From Oegoconia quadripuncta (Eukaryota; Arthropoda; Insecta; Lepidoptera; Autostichidae), in the NCBI GenBank assembly GCA_949316235.1, contig OX438760.1:4590501-4654500 (forward strand): a stretch of 64,000 bases of DNA. Reading direction: 5' to 3'. The position numbers and the translations under genes are program-made. The notes beneath the pieces were generated by a model. The model saw only the letters and a list, made by a program, of their open reading frames with translations. It made no database searches and was not told the origin of the DNA. Positions 57,316 through 64,000 of this stretch are shown piece after piece (position 1 is the stretch's first letter; every line of letters begins with the position of its first letter).

Positions 57316-60300
57316 CTAGGTAGGGGGGAGAAGGTGGGCATACGCCCTTCTCCGGGTCCCAGTGCGTCTGCGGCGGATGGGATGAGAGGAGGGATCGGCC
57401 TCCCTCTCTCTCTCCGCCGCCTCCTTCCGCGAGATCACGCTCTCGCAGAAGGATAGGACCGCTTTCCACGACCTCTCGTCGCCGACCATAGCCTTGACTA
57501 TGGCCGGCAAGGAGAGATCGTCCCCTACCGCTGCGACGAGGTCGCGGCGCTCCCCTGCCCAGGCTGGGCATTCCTCAAGGGTGTGCTGCGCCGTGTCCTC
57601 GTGGCAGCCACAGTGGTGGCACTCGTCGGTCGCTTCCCGTCCGGCGATCCGGTGCAGGTATCTCCCGAAGCAGCCATGCCCCGAGAGAACCTGCACCGCC
57701 CGGAAGGTAAGCGAGCCCCGCATGCGCTCCGTCCAGTCCTTTATTACTGGGCGGAGCGCCTCGACAGTCCGGTGGCCGGCCCCTGGCGAGGCCAGCCTTT
57801 CCCCCCAGATCCCCAACACGGACTGTCGAGCCTGGAGTTTCCGCACTTCCACCTCCCTGGGAGCAGGATGCTCGCCCCGGAGGAGGAGGCCCTTGCGCCA
57901 CTTGTACAGTGACGCCTGGGCCCTCGCCTCCAGGTCCCAGGGAGGTGTGCCCGCCATTACGCACGCCGCCTCGAAGGAAATGGTGCGGTATCCGCGTATG
58001 ACGCTGACGGCCATCACCCTCTGAGGTTTCCTCAAGAGGGCGATATTACGGGCCGTCAGGGTCTCCGCCCAGACCGGGGCCCCGTAAAGGGCCATCGACC
58101 GCACCACCCCCATGTAGAGGCGGCGGCTTGCCGACTCAGGCCCTCCGATGTTTGGCATCAGCCGCCTTAGGGCAGCCGATGCCGCGACCAATCGGGGGGC
58201 CAGGCGGGCGAAGTGTCCGCGGAAACTCCAGCGCGGGTCGAGGACGAGGCCGAGATACCTCATCTCGGGCTTGACCTCGATCCGAGTGCCACCAACTTGG
58301 ATGCTCGCGCCGGGAGGCGGCCCCTTCCGGGCGCGGTGGAAGCACACCGCCTCGGACTTGTGTAGGGCCACCTCCAGGCCAAGCATCCTTATGCGCCTCA
58401 CCACCTGTGCTACTGACACAGTGGCGAGGCGTGCCGCTTCTCGGTACGAGCTCCCCCGGGAGGTCACCAGCGTATCGTCCGCATAACAGGTGACCTCTGC
58501 TCCGGGAAGGAGCGCGCCCCGCAGCACCCAGTCGTAACCGATGTTCCACAGGAGAGGGCCCAGGACCGAACCCTGTGGAACACCGCACGACGTTTCCCAC
58601 CTTGCCAGCGTACCGTCCCGGACCGGATACTCAACGTATCTCTGCGAGAGGTAGGCCCCGACTATGAGGCGCAGGTATGGAGGCACGTTATGATAGCGGA
58701 GTGCCTCCATAATGCAGGCCCAGGGAAGGGTGTTGAAGGCGTTTGCAATGTCGAGCGACACCGCCAGTAACACCCCGCCCTGGGCGGCCGCCTCTTCCGA
58801 GAGGGCCTTGATACGGCCGACCGCATCCACGGTCGACCTTCCCTCTCGGAATCCGAACTGATGTTCGGACAAGTCGGGGCCCACGTCTCGGAGGTGCTTG
58901 ACGAGGCGACAGCATATAATGCGCTCGAAGAGCTTGTCGACCTCGTCCAGTAGCACGATCGGACGGTAGGCTGAGGGGGATTCCGCGGGACGCCCGTCCT
59001 TCCTGATCAGGACGAGCCGGCCGGTTTTCCAGATAACCGGAAAACGGCCGGACTTCAGACAGGCGTCCAGTAGACCGCGGAATCTCCCCCCGAGGGCCTC
59101 CAATGCCAGAGCCAGAACGCGTCCCGGGACTCCGTCGGGTCCCGGAGCCGTGTTTTTGGATTTCATCCTCAACACGGCCGCGCCTAGCTCTCCCTCCGTT
59201 ACCGGAGGGACCTCAACTTCCGCGCTCGCATCCACGACGTCGGCGTGACGTCGTGGGGGCGCCATCGCTGGAGGGAGGTGTTCCGTCCCGATCGGAAACA
59301 GCGACGAAACAACCTCCTCCAGCAGTCGAGGCTCGAGACTCGCCGTCAGGGGGGGCGACCAGGGGCGAAGTTTGCCCCTGACCATCTTATACGGCCTCCC
59401 CCATGGATCACGGTTCAGAGTCTCGAGGAGCTCCGCTCTGGCACTAGCCTTCGCGTCGGCGATGGAGAGCTGTAGGGCCTTCTTAGCCTCTCGATAGGCA
59501 CCGTACAGCTGGGCTTCCAAGTCGGCGTCGCGGACCCGCCTACGGCGGGCCCGGGTGTACTGACGTCTCGCCGCCACACACCGGGACCGGATTTCTCCGA
59601 TCCCCTGAGACCACCAGTACACCTGACGCTTCGGAGGTCGAAGTTTGGCCCGGGACATGCTGGCGTCGCAGATCTGCGACAGCGCGTCCCGGAACCACTC
59701 ACTCTCGACCTCGACCTCCACAGGCCTGGAAGGTGTTACCCAGGCCTGGACAATGGAAGCAATCTCCACCGCTTCGCGATTTAGGCTTGACAAGGCCCAT
59801 CGAGCCGAGGCTCGGCTGTCGGGGCGACGGCGCGTGTCCGCGCGTTCTGTGGATGTGGAGACGTCGAATCGGATGTATAAGTGGTCCGACAACGTCTCCA
59901 CATCCTCCAGAACCCTCCAATCACGGACACGCCGTGCGACGGCGGGGGTCGTGAACGAAACGTCCACGATGGACCCCCCCTGCCAGCGCACGCAGGTGTT
60001 GGCCGACCCCTGGTTCAGCACCCAGAGGCCGGCAGCCGCCGCCCACTCCGCTAGGAGATCTCCCCGAGTGTCCGTCGCGGGACAACCCCAAGCCACCGAT
60101 TTGGCGTTGAGGTCCCCCACGACGAGCGCCGGACACGGTAGGGTCTGCCCAATGAGGGCCCCTATCTGGTCCAGGAACGCTTCGAACTCGGCGAGAGTCC
60201 TGTTTGGGGAGAAATACACCCCAATTAGGCATATCTCTCCCCAGCGGACCGCCACAAAGCCTCGACCCCTCGACAAGGTGGGAGGGGGCAGTATGCCCTC

Positions 60301-60489
60301 TGCCCCTCTTTTAGTTATTATGGCCACCAAGCCGTCCACGTCCTCTGCCCAGTTATCACTGGGGGGGACGTAGTACGGCTCAGCGACCACTGCGACGTCT
60401 ATCGACCACTGCGCCATGGATTGCAGGAGGAGGTCCTGCGCACCGGCGCAGTGGTTGATATTCGCCTGGAGGACCCGGTGAATGGCCAT
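57316..60489 (-). CDS. R1-clade retrotransposon ORF2: APE endonuclease, reverse transcriptase, CCHC
   Basis: The 1057-aa polyprotein that nicks the target and copies the element RNA into it. It starts at the ATG at 60487-60489, which shares its A with the ORF1 TGA. Residues about 4-210 are an AP-endonuclease-like domain: LQANINH, the catalytic Glu in VAEPY, GDLNAKS and the SDH motif near residue 203 are all visible. The reverse transcriptase core spans about residues 430-690, with NTAPGPDGVP, HQFGFREGRST, the first catalytic Asp in SLDIANAF (near 580), GVPQGSVLGP and the YADD box (near 669-672). A thumb-like region with YLGLVLD follows. A C-terminal zinc motif C-x2-C-x8-H-x4-C lies at about 957-974, and the tail is Arg-rich. 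Length and domain order fit a complete R1-type ORF2. All expected catalytic residues are present and there is no stop or frameshift, so the enzyme is plausibly functional. Confidence 0.95.
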   Translation of the reverse strand: MAIHRVLQANINHCAGAQDLLLQSMAQWSIDVAVVAEPYYVPPSDNWAEDVDGLVAIITKRGAEGILPPPTLSRGRGFVAVRWGEICLIGVYFSPNRTLAEFEAFLDQIGALIGQTLPCPALVVGDLNAKSVAWGCPATDTRGDLLAEWAAAAGLWVLNQGSANTCVRWQGGSIVDVSFTTPAVARRVRDWRVLEDVETLSDHLYIRFDVSTSTERADTRRRPDSRASARWALSSLNREAVEIASIVQAWVTPSRPVEVEVESEWFRDALSQICDASMSRAKLRPPKRQVYWWSQGIGEIRSRCVAARRQYTRARRRRVRDADLEAQLYGAYREAKKALQLSIADAKASARAELLETLNRDPWGRPYKMVRGKLRPWSPPLTASLEPRLLEEVVSSLFPIGTEHLPPAMAPPRRHADVVDASAEVEVPPVTEGELGAAVLRMKSKNTAPGPDGVPGRVLALALEALGGRFRGLLDACLKSGRFPVIWKTGRLVLIRKDGRPAESPSAYRPIVLLDEVDKLFERIICCRLVKHLRDVGPDLSEHQFGFREGRSTVDAVGRIKALSEEAAAQGGVLLAVSLDIANAFNTLPWACIMEALRYHNVPPYLRLIVGAYLSQRYVEYPVRDGTLARWETSCGVPQGSVLGPLLWNIGYDWVLRGALLPGAEVTCYADDTLVTSRGSSYREAARLATVSVAQVVRRIRMLGLEVALHKSEAVCFHRARKGPPPGASIQVGGTRIEVKPEMRYLGLVLDPRWSFRGHFARLAPRLVAASAALRRLMPNIGGPESASRRLYMGVVRSMALYGAPVWAETLTARNIALLRKPQRVMAVSVIRGYRTISFEAACVMAGTPPWDLEARAQASLYKWRKGLLLRGEHPAPREVEVRKLQARQSVLGIWGERLASPGAGHRTVEALRPVIKDWTERMRGSLTFRAVQVLSGHGCFGRYLHRIAGREATDECHHCGCHEDTAQHTLEECPAWAGERRDLVAAVGDDLSLPAIVKAMVGDERSWKAVLSFCESVISRKEAAEREREADPSSHPIRRRRTGTRRRAYAHLLPPT

Positions 60490-60491
60490 CA
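60487..60491 (-). promoter_or_regulatory. UGAUG stop-start overlap coupling ORF1 and ORF2 translation
   Basis: On the transcript the ORF1 stop TGA (60491-60489) and the ORF2 ATG (60489-60487) share one A. Termination-reinitiation at a UAAUG overlap is known for SART1 of Bombyx mori, another R1-clade LINE. The same geometry with UGA here suggests the same way of making ORF2 at a low level from one RNA. Confidence 0.75.
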
Positions 60492-62903
60492 CTTGGCTGC
60501 ATTTACCGGGTCCTTAGTGGGAGCAACGGCGGCCGGGGTCCGTCCGGCCGCCTTGGAGCCTACACGTTTGGGGGCTATCGCCCCCGTGCAGGCCCTGCTC
60601 CCCGCCCGGTGCTCGGCGGGCTTCCCCGCTGCCACACACAGTGAGCAGCGGGGAGCGGCCGAGCACTCCCTGGCCAGGTGGCCTGCCTCGCCGCAGCGGT
60701 AACACTCACCGCTGCGGTCGATCACCGAGGTGCATCCCTGCCTCACGTGGCCGAACATGAGGCAGCGATAGCACCTCGTCGGCCGGGCCTCCATTAGTTT
60801 GACCTGGGCGGAGACCCAGCCGACCAGCAGACGCCCCCCGGCCACCTTCTTGGCGGCCGCTACCGGGCATTGCACCCAGGAGGTCCCCTGGGCGTAGGGT
60901 GTGCGGACGATTTGGCCAGCCTTGACCGCCTCGACCGCACACCCCCCCGTTCTGGCCACCGCGACGGCGACCTCCTCTGGCGTGACCGATTCGTCCAGGC
61001 CCGAAATGCGCAGGTCTGCGCATTTCGTGGGCCTGGACACTTTGACGTCGGCCTCGCCTAGGATCTCCCTCAGCCTTGTGGCGAGGGAGTCCGCCTTGCC
61101 GCCGCTTGTGGCCCCAGGGACCTCAAGAATGAGGGCACCCGTCCGCGCCGTACGGGACCTCAGGCCGGTGATACCGAGGCTGTCCAGCTGTATCCTGGAC
61201 TTGGCCTCGGTCATCACCGACTTGTAGGTCACCCCCTTGTCCTGCGCCCCCGGCTGGAGGGTCAGGACAACAGCCGCGGAGCGAGGAGCCCGCAGTCCCG
61301 CCGCCTTCTTTTTCGTTGGACCTCCCTTTTTCCCCTTTCCCTTCGGTGTTGTTGAAGGGGGGGCGGAAGGTCCCGCGGCCGCCGTTTTCTTGTTTATCGC
61401 CCCGGTGCTTTGCGCCCGGGGCTTCTGCTTTTTCTTGACCACTGTCACCCAGCATTCGTCCATAGACGTCGGCGCAGGTGGCAGTGGTCGAGGCTCGCGT
61501 GGAGGAGCTAGTTTTGCCGACCCTTTCTTTGCCGGACCCTTTTTCTTCCCCTTTTTACGATTTTCCCCCGGCGAGATGTTGGTTGCCGGGGCTTTGGGGA
61601 CCGCTGGTGCGGCAGGCGGCGGCGGCGGTGTACGCCTCATAATAGGCGCCGCGGCGGTTACCGCGCCTGATGAGGACGGCCTAGGTGGAATGGCCGCCCT
61701 CTTATCCGCCGCCAACGGCGGCCGCACCCGCTGTGCGGGGAGCAGCCTGTCCTCCAGGGCCTCGAGCCTTGCTCCCACCATGGTGCCGACTCGCTCCATG
61801 ATGGTGCGCTCGAGGTCGTCCTTCCCTGGAGGAAAGGACAACTCCCGCACCTGCGCCTCGACCCGAGACCGCTCGAGGCTGGTCCGCAGCTCGCCCATCT
61901 CCTTGCGGAGCTCGGCCATATCGGCCTTTAGGCGAGCATTTTCGACGGACAACCGAACGGTCTCGTCGGAGGCGGATCTTTTGCCTAGCTCCGCCGTTGC
62001 CTCCTGGATTGAGACGGCGGCAATCTTAAGGGCTTTTACGAAAGTGCCCTTAAGATTGCCGGACTTTGTTGCGATATGGAGGATGGTTCCAACACTGTCC
62101 AGTACCTGTTTGTTCAGGGCCTCGGCAGTGCTGGCACCATCCACCTTCGCACCTCCACTTAAAGTCGGAGACGAATCCGCAAGATGAGCCGTTCTTCTGC
62201 TGCTCGCCTCGCGGATCATCTCGGCCGCCTCCTCCTCCGCTTGCAGTTGCAGCTCCTGTCGCCTAAGCTCCAGGAGCTCTGCCTTCGCCTTGGCCAAGCC
62301 CACGTATTGGCCCGTGGTCGGCGGGCGTCCTCGCTTTGGTCTTTTGGCGGGCCCCGATGTTTTGGGCCTCGCCAGCGGCCTTGAGTTGGACGAGTCGCCA
62401 CTCGGCGACGCGTCCGACTGCGACGACCCGGACGCCCGCAACCTCTTGCGGGCTTGGTCCAAGGGCGCCGGAAATTCCGGCGCCATTCCTTCGTTCGGTT
62501 CGGGGGTGAAGAGCTCTTCCTCCGGGAGGTCCCTAACTAGGACCTTCTGTGGAGAGAAGAACTCTTCGCTCCCTGCCGCATTATCGATAAATCTCGTCGC
62601 CGGTCTCACGAGAACTTGCTGCCGTCCTCGACCTCGGGGCGAAAGCCCCGGGGCCGGTGACGACTGCAATAAGGCCGGCGACGACATCGCACATTCGGAG
62701 TCCGACAGCACAACGACCGGCCGTACGCCCTGCGGCGCTGTCGGCTCGTGGGAGGGCTCGAGGAGGCTCTTCCCTCCTTCCCAGCCCGGCTCCTCGACCT
62801 CCCTCTGCATATTGACGAACACCCTGGTGGGCGGGGTTCGGCCTTTAATAATGTAGGACTTATTTTGGTTGTTTTTAGGGGGGGGGGTTCTTTGTAAACT
62901 CAT
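60489..62903 (-). CDS. R1-clade retrotransposon ORF1 (gag-like nucleic-acid-binding protein)
   Basis: ORF1 protein, expected to coat the element RNA and form ribonucleoprotein particles. I chose the ATG at 62901-62903 (context aaaatATGAG), giving 804 aa. The frame is open further upstream to 63053, but that segment begins at a TTG and has no ATG. The first half is low-complexity, acidic and proline/serine-rich. The middle has a helical, charged stretch (around residues 180-400) that could form a coiled coil, followed by a Lys/Pro/Ala-rich basic region. Near the C terminus are three zinc knuckles at about residues 711-724 and 734-747 (both C-x2-C-x4-H-x4-C) and 753-772 (C-x2-C-x8-H-x6-C), the arrangement usual for R1-clade ORF1. 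The stop codon TGA overlaps the ORF2 start by one base. No frameshift or internal stop is present. Confidence 0.9.
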   Translation of the reverse strand: MSLQRTPPPKNNQNKSYIIKGRTPPTRVFVNMQREVEEPGWEGGKSLLEPSHEPTAPQGVRPVVVLSDSECAMSSPALLQSSPAPGLSPRGRGRQQVLVRPATRFIDNAAGSEEFFSPQKVLVRDLPEEELFTPEPNEGMAPEFPAPLDQARKRLRASGSSQSDASPSGDSSNSRPLARPKTSGPAKRPKRGRPPTTGQYVGLAKAKAELLELRRQELQLQAEEEAAEMIREASSRRTAHLADSSPTLSGGAKVDGASTAEALNKQVLDSVGTILHIATKSGNLKGTFVKALKIAAVSIQEATAELGKRSASDETVRLSVENARLKADMAELRKEMGELRTSLERSRVEAQVRELSFPPGKDDLERTIMERVGTMVGARLEALEDRLLPAQRVRPPLAADKRAAIPPRPSSSGAVTAAAPIMRRTPPPPPAAPAVPKAPATNISPGENRKKGKKKGPAKKGSAKLAPPREPRPLPPAPTSMDECWVTVVKKKQKPRAQSTGAINKKTAAAGPSAPPSTTPKGKGKKGGPTKKKAAGLRAPRSAAVVLTLQPGAQDKGVTYKSVMTEAKSRIQLDSLGITGLRSRTARTGALILEVPGATSGGKADSLATRLREILGEADVKVSRPTKCADLRISGLDESVTPEEVAVAVARTGGCAVEAVKAGQIVRTPYAQGTSWVQCPVAAAKKVAGGRLLVGWVSAQVKLMEARPTRCYRCLMFGHVRQGCTSVIDRSGECYRCGEAGHLARECSAAPRCSLCVAAGKPAEHRAGSRACTGAIAPKRVGSKAAGRTPAAVAPTKDPVNAAK

Positions 62904-63397
62904 ATTTTCATCCCACGAGTAAGAGGGAAAGGGTGGTCGTCCCGGGCGGTGCCCTCTGCACCCGGGAAACCCTATTACGCCTGGGGGGTCGGGCGGTACC
63001 CCAGGGTGGCCGCTAGTGGTGGAGTATACCCTCCACCTTCCCCCGCCGCTCAACCTCCGAAGAATCTTCGAAGGTAGAGCGCCGAGGGCATTCGGCGCCG
63101 CGTGCCCCAGCGTCGAAACTTGGGTTGGTTTTTATAGAGGTTTTCCTTCCTCGTAGTCCGGGCGGTTAAGCCAAGACCCTCGGTCCCAGTCTGCAGCCGC
63201 GAGACATGACCACGACACTGCAGTCCAGGATTACGAGCCCGGCGGTGGCAAGGGGTAGGAAATTCCTCCCCCGCCTGCTCGGTGGCAGTGCGAGTGCACA
63301 CCGAGCCCGCCCTTACTCCCCCACTAAGAGAGGAGCGTCTCCCTGCTCCATCCGCTGTGCCCTCTGCTAATCAGAGGGACACGCAGAGGAGCCCCCC
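62904..63397 (-). other. 5' UTR of the R1-clade element between ribozyme and ORF1
   Basis: About 490 nt of GC-rich leader. It contains a compact hairpin right after the ribozyme (stem 63360-63366 with 63372-63378, 5-nt loop). The ORF1 frame stays open upstream of the chosen ATG as far as 63053, so a non-AUG start cannot be excluded. HDV-like ribozymes at LINE 5' ends are known to influence translation of the following ORF; whether this leader does so is inference. Confidence 0.7.
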
Positions 63398-63558
63398 ATG
63401 TCAGGCTACTCGCCATCGGCCAATAAGATCCCTTAAAGTGGGAAGTTATTGGCCGATGCCCAGGGTGCACCGGCCCAACGACTACTCTTCCCTCCAGACG
63501 TATCCAGGGGGACCAGTAGCCATCAGGCACACGGGGAGGTTGCCTGACATCGCACCCC
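63398..63558 (-). ncRNA. HDV-like self-cleaving ribozyme at the 5' end of the R1-clade element
   Basis: Numbering the transcript from 63558 downwards (nt n = 63559-n), the first 161 nt fit the nested double-pseudoknot of HDV-like ribozymes. P1 pairs nt 1-7 (GGGGUGC) with 91-97 (GCACCCU). P2 pairs 9-17 (AUGUCAGGC) with 153-161, nine perfect pairs. P3 pairs 19-21 (ACC) with 88-90 (GGU). L3 starts UCCCCGU at 22-28. GGGC follows P1 at 98-101 and can supply the P1.1 G pairs. P4 pairs 102-113 with 133-144 (12 perfect pairs) and continues in an inner UCCC/GGGA stem. J4/2 is GGCGAGUA at 145-152, placing the candidate catalytic C at nt 147 (63412). The predicted cleavage point is exactly the junction with the target duplication. 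HDV-like ribozymes are known at the 5' ends of R2, R4, R6, SART, Baggins and RTE elements. The fold was read by eye, not computed. Confidence 0.85.
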
Positions 63559-63573
63559 TAGTTTATCAACCAT
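63559..63573. repeat. Target-site duplication, right copy (5' side of the R1-clade element)
   Basis: The same 15 bp as 56932-56946, directly abutting the first G of the element and therefore the predicted ribozyme cleavage point. The SINE sequence resumes after it with ctggtatctataatacaag, as in the uninterrupted copy at 10.3 kb. Confidence 0.93.
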
Positions 63574-63728
63574 CTGGTATCTATAATACAAGCCTAGTTG
63601 CTTAGTGTGGAACTCGATGGCGCTGTGTGAATGTGCTAAGATATTTATTTATTTATTATTATTATTTATTGTACAGGCTTTGCCTAGTTTGGATCTAGAT
63701 AATTGATGAACTGAGTATCAGAATATTC
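63574..63728 (+). repeat. SINE-B copy, right half, plus a second SINE-B tail
   Basis: The first part (to about 63662) completes the SINE interrupted at 56946 and ends in a (TTAT)n tail. From about 63667 a second, partial SINE-B 3' end follows (gtacaggctttgcctagttt, then ctagataattga), resembling 12300-12350. Confidence 0.7.
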
Positions 63729-63910
63729 TTTTTGTTTTTTCTTCAAATGAATTGCTAATGCAGCCTTTTTAGACCCACACATTAATTCATATGATTCAGA
63801 TTATCACATAGTACCTGGAGGATCATAAAGACCCTGTTACTATTCTACATATTGCTGTCTACCGGTCCCAATTAACGAGTTACAAGAGTAGCAATAGGAA
63901 TTCTACTTAC
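63729..63910. other. Unassigned sequence next to the candidate exon
   Basis: AT-rich with no repeat family recognised. It would be intron if the exon at 63911-63964 is real. The last 36 bases of the window (63965-64000) are the T-rich (minus strand) acceptor tract. Confidence 0.3.
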
Positions 63911-63964
63911 GTCTACTTCTGTATTAGCCAGGTCTATCAAAATGATTTTGTGGAGCACCTTTAC
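63911..63964 (-). CDS. Possible 54-nt internal host exon
   Basis: On the minus strand a pyrimidine-rich tract ending ttattgttttag precedes 54 nt, which are followed by a consensus donor gtaagt (63905-63910). One frame is open across all 18 codons and reads VKVLHKIILIDLANTEVD; the other two frames contain stops. The exon would be phase 0 at both ends. I do not recognise the protein. This is the only place where acceptor, open frame and strong donor line up in unique-looking sequence, so it may be a real exon of a host gene whose intron holds the elements to its left, but a chance match cannot be excluded. Confidence 0.35.
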
Positions 63965-64000
63965 CTAAAACAATAAACAACAATTATAATAACAAATAAA

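Larger units (their letters stand above)
56947..63558 (-). mobile_element. Full-length R1-clade (SART-like) non-LTR retrotransposon
   Basis: A 6.6 kb LINE on the minus strand, much richer in GC than its surroundings. In transcript order it has an HDV-like ribozyme, a 5' UTR, ORF1, ORF2, a structured 3' UTR and a poly(A) tail of about 24 nt (the T run at 56947-56970). It is flanked by a perfect 15-bp duplication (tagtttatcaaccat at 56932-56946 and 63559-63573). Both ORFs are open throughout, the duplication has no mismatch and the tail is unbroken, so the insertion looks recent and the copy may be active. R1-clade assignment rests on the ORF1 triple zinc knuckles, the APE endonuclease plus RT plus CCHC order in ORF2, and the stop-start ORF junction. 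The target is a SINE, not 28S rDNA or TTAGG telomeric repeats, so this copy is not at the classical R1, TRAS or SART site. Confidence 0.93.

Noticed and set aside
61237..62187. 316-codon open frame on the plus strand inside the R1-clade element
   Set aside because: It lies antisense to ORF1, in GC-rich DNA where stop codons are rare, and its translation (FFFVGPPFFPFPF and similar) has no domain character. The same applies to 57046-57456, 57494-58024 and 59645-60373, antisense to ORF2.
62904..63053. N-terminal extension of ORF1 by 50 codons
   Set aside because: The frame is open but has no ATG, only a TTG at its start; the first ATG with good context is at 62901-62903.
56947..63558. R1 insertion in 28S rDNA or TRAS/SART insertion in telomeric repeats
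   Set aside because: The flanks are SINE-B sequence; neither rDNA nor TTAGG arrays are present.

Overview
The window looks like eukaryotic, intron-like or intergenic DNA from an insect, most likely a moth or butterfly. It is AT-rich, has no run of host genes, and is packed with transposable elements whose sequence types (several tRNA-headed SINEs, a 5S-rRNA-derived SINE, RTE-, Jockey- and CR1-like LINE tails, a mariner, an R1-clade LINE) are typical of Lepidoptera. The order-level assignment is inference from these repeat types; no single-copy marker was found.

The main element is at 56.9-63.6 kb on the minus strand: an apparently intact, GC-rich, 6.6 kb R1-clade non-LTR retrotransposon. It has ORF1 (gag-like, three zinc knuckles) and ORF2 (APE endonuclease, reverse transcriptase, C-terminal CCHC). 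The two ORFs are joined by a UGAUG stop-start overlap. The element ends in a poly(A) tail, carries a perfect 15-bp target duplication, and sits inside a tRNA-derived SINE whose uninterrupted relative is at 10.3 kb. Its first 161 nt fold by eye into a complete HDV-like self-cleaving ribozyme that starts exactly at the element/target junction, with an extra long stem inserted in loop L3. The 3' UTR holds several near-perfect hairpins. Together these give the known life cycle of SART/R2-type LINEs: ribozyme release of the 5' end from a host transcript, coupled ORF1/ORF2 translation, and target-primed reverse transcription from a structured 3' end.

Region by region: 0-6 kb holds a SINE split by a CR1/Daphne-like LINE tail, a fold-back MITE and a decayed LINE. 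8.4-10.1 kb holds a rearranged Ty3/gypsy integrase (inverted plus direct copies) bounded by 20-bp direct repeats. 15.6-16.6 kb holds a two-exon THAP-domain fragment between inverted repeats. 19.2 kb is a Jockey-type LINE tail. 24.5-25.8 kb is a nest of SINEs inside a MITE-like element inside another repeat. 33.7-34.6 kb holds an OTU-protease start exon next to an inverted duplication of a LanC-like exon. 47.4 kb is a short GC-rich basic ORF with a poly(A) signal. 47.8-49.1 kb is a frameshifted mariner with intact inverted repeats. 50.7 kb is an RTE LINE tail. 52.2-53.3 kb is a tandem pair of short TIR elements. A possible 54-nt host exon lies at 63.9 kb on the minus strand. About seventeen copies or pieces of one tRNA-headed SINE are scattered through the window in both orientations.

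Host coding content is minimal: only the LanC-like piece, the THAP and OTU fragments, the 47.4 kb ORF and the 54-nt exon candidate could be host-derived. Almost everything else is mobile-element sequence in various states of decay. All calls were made by reading the sequence and recalling family motifs; no database search or folding program was run.
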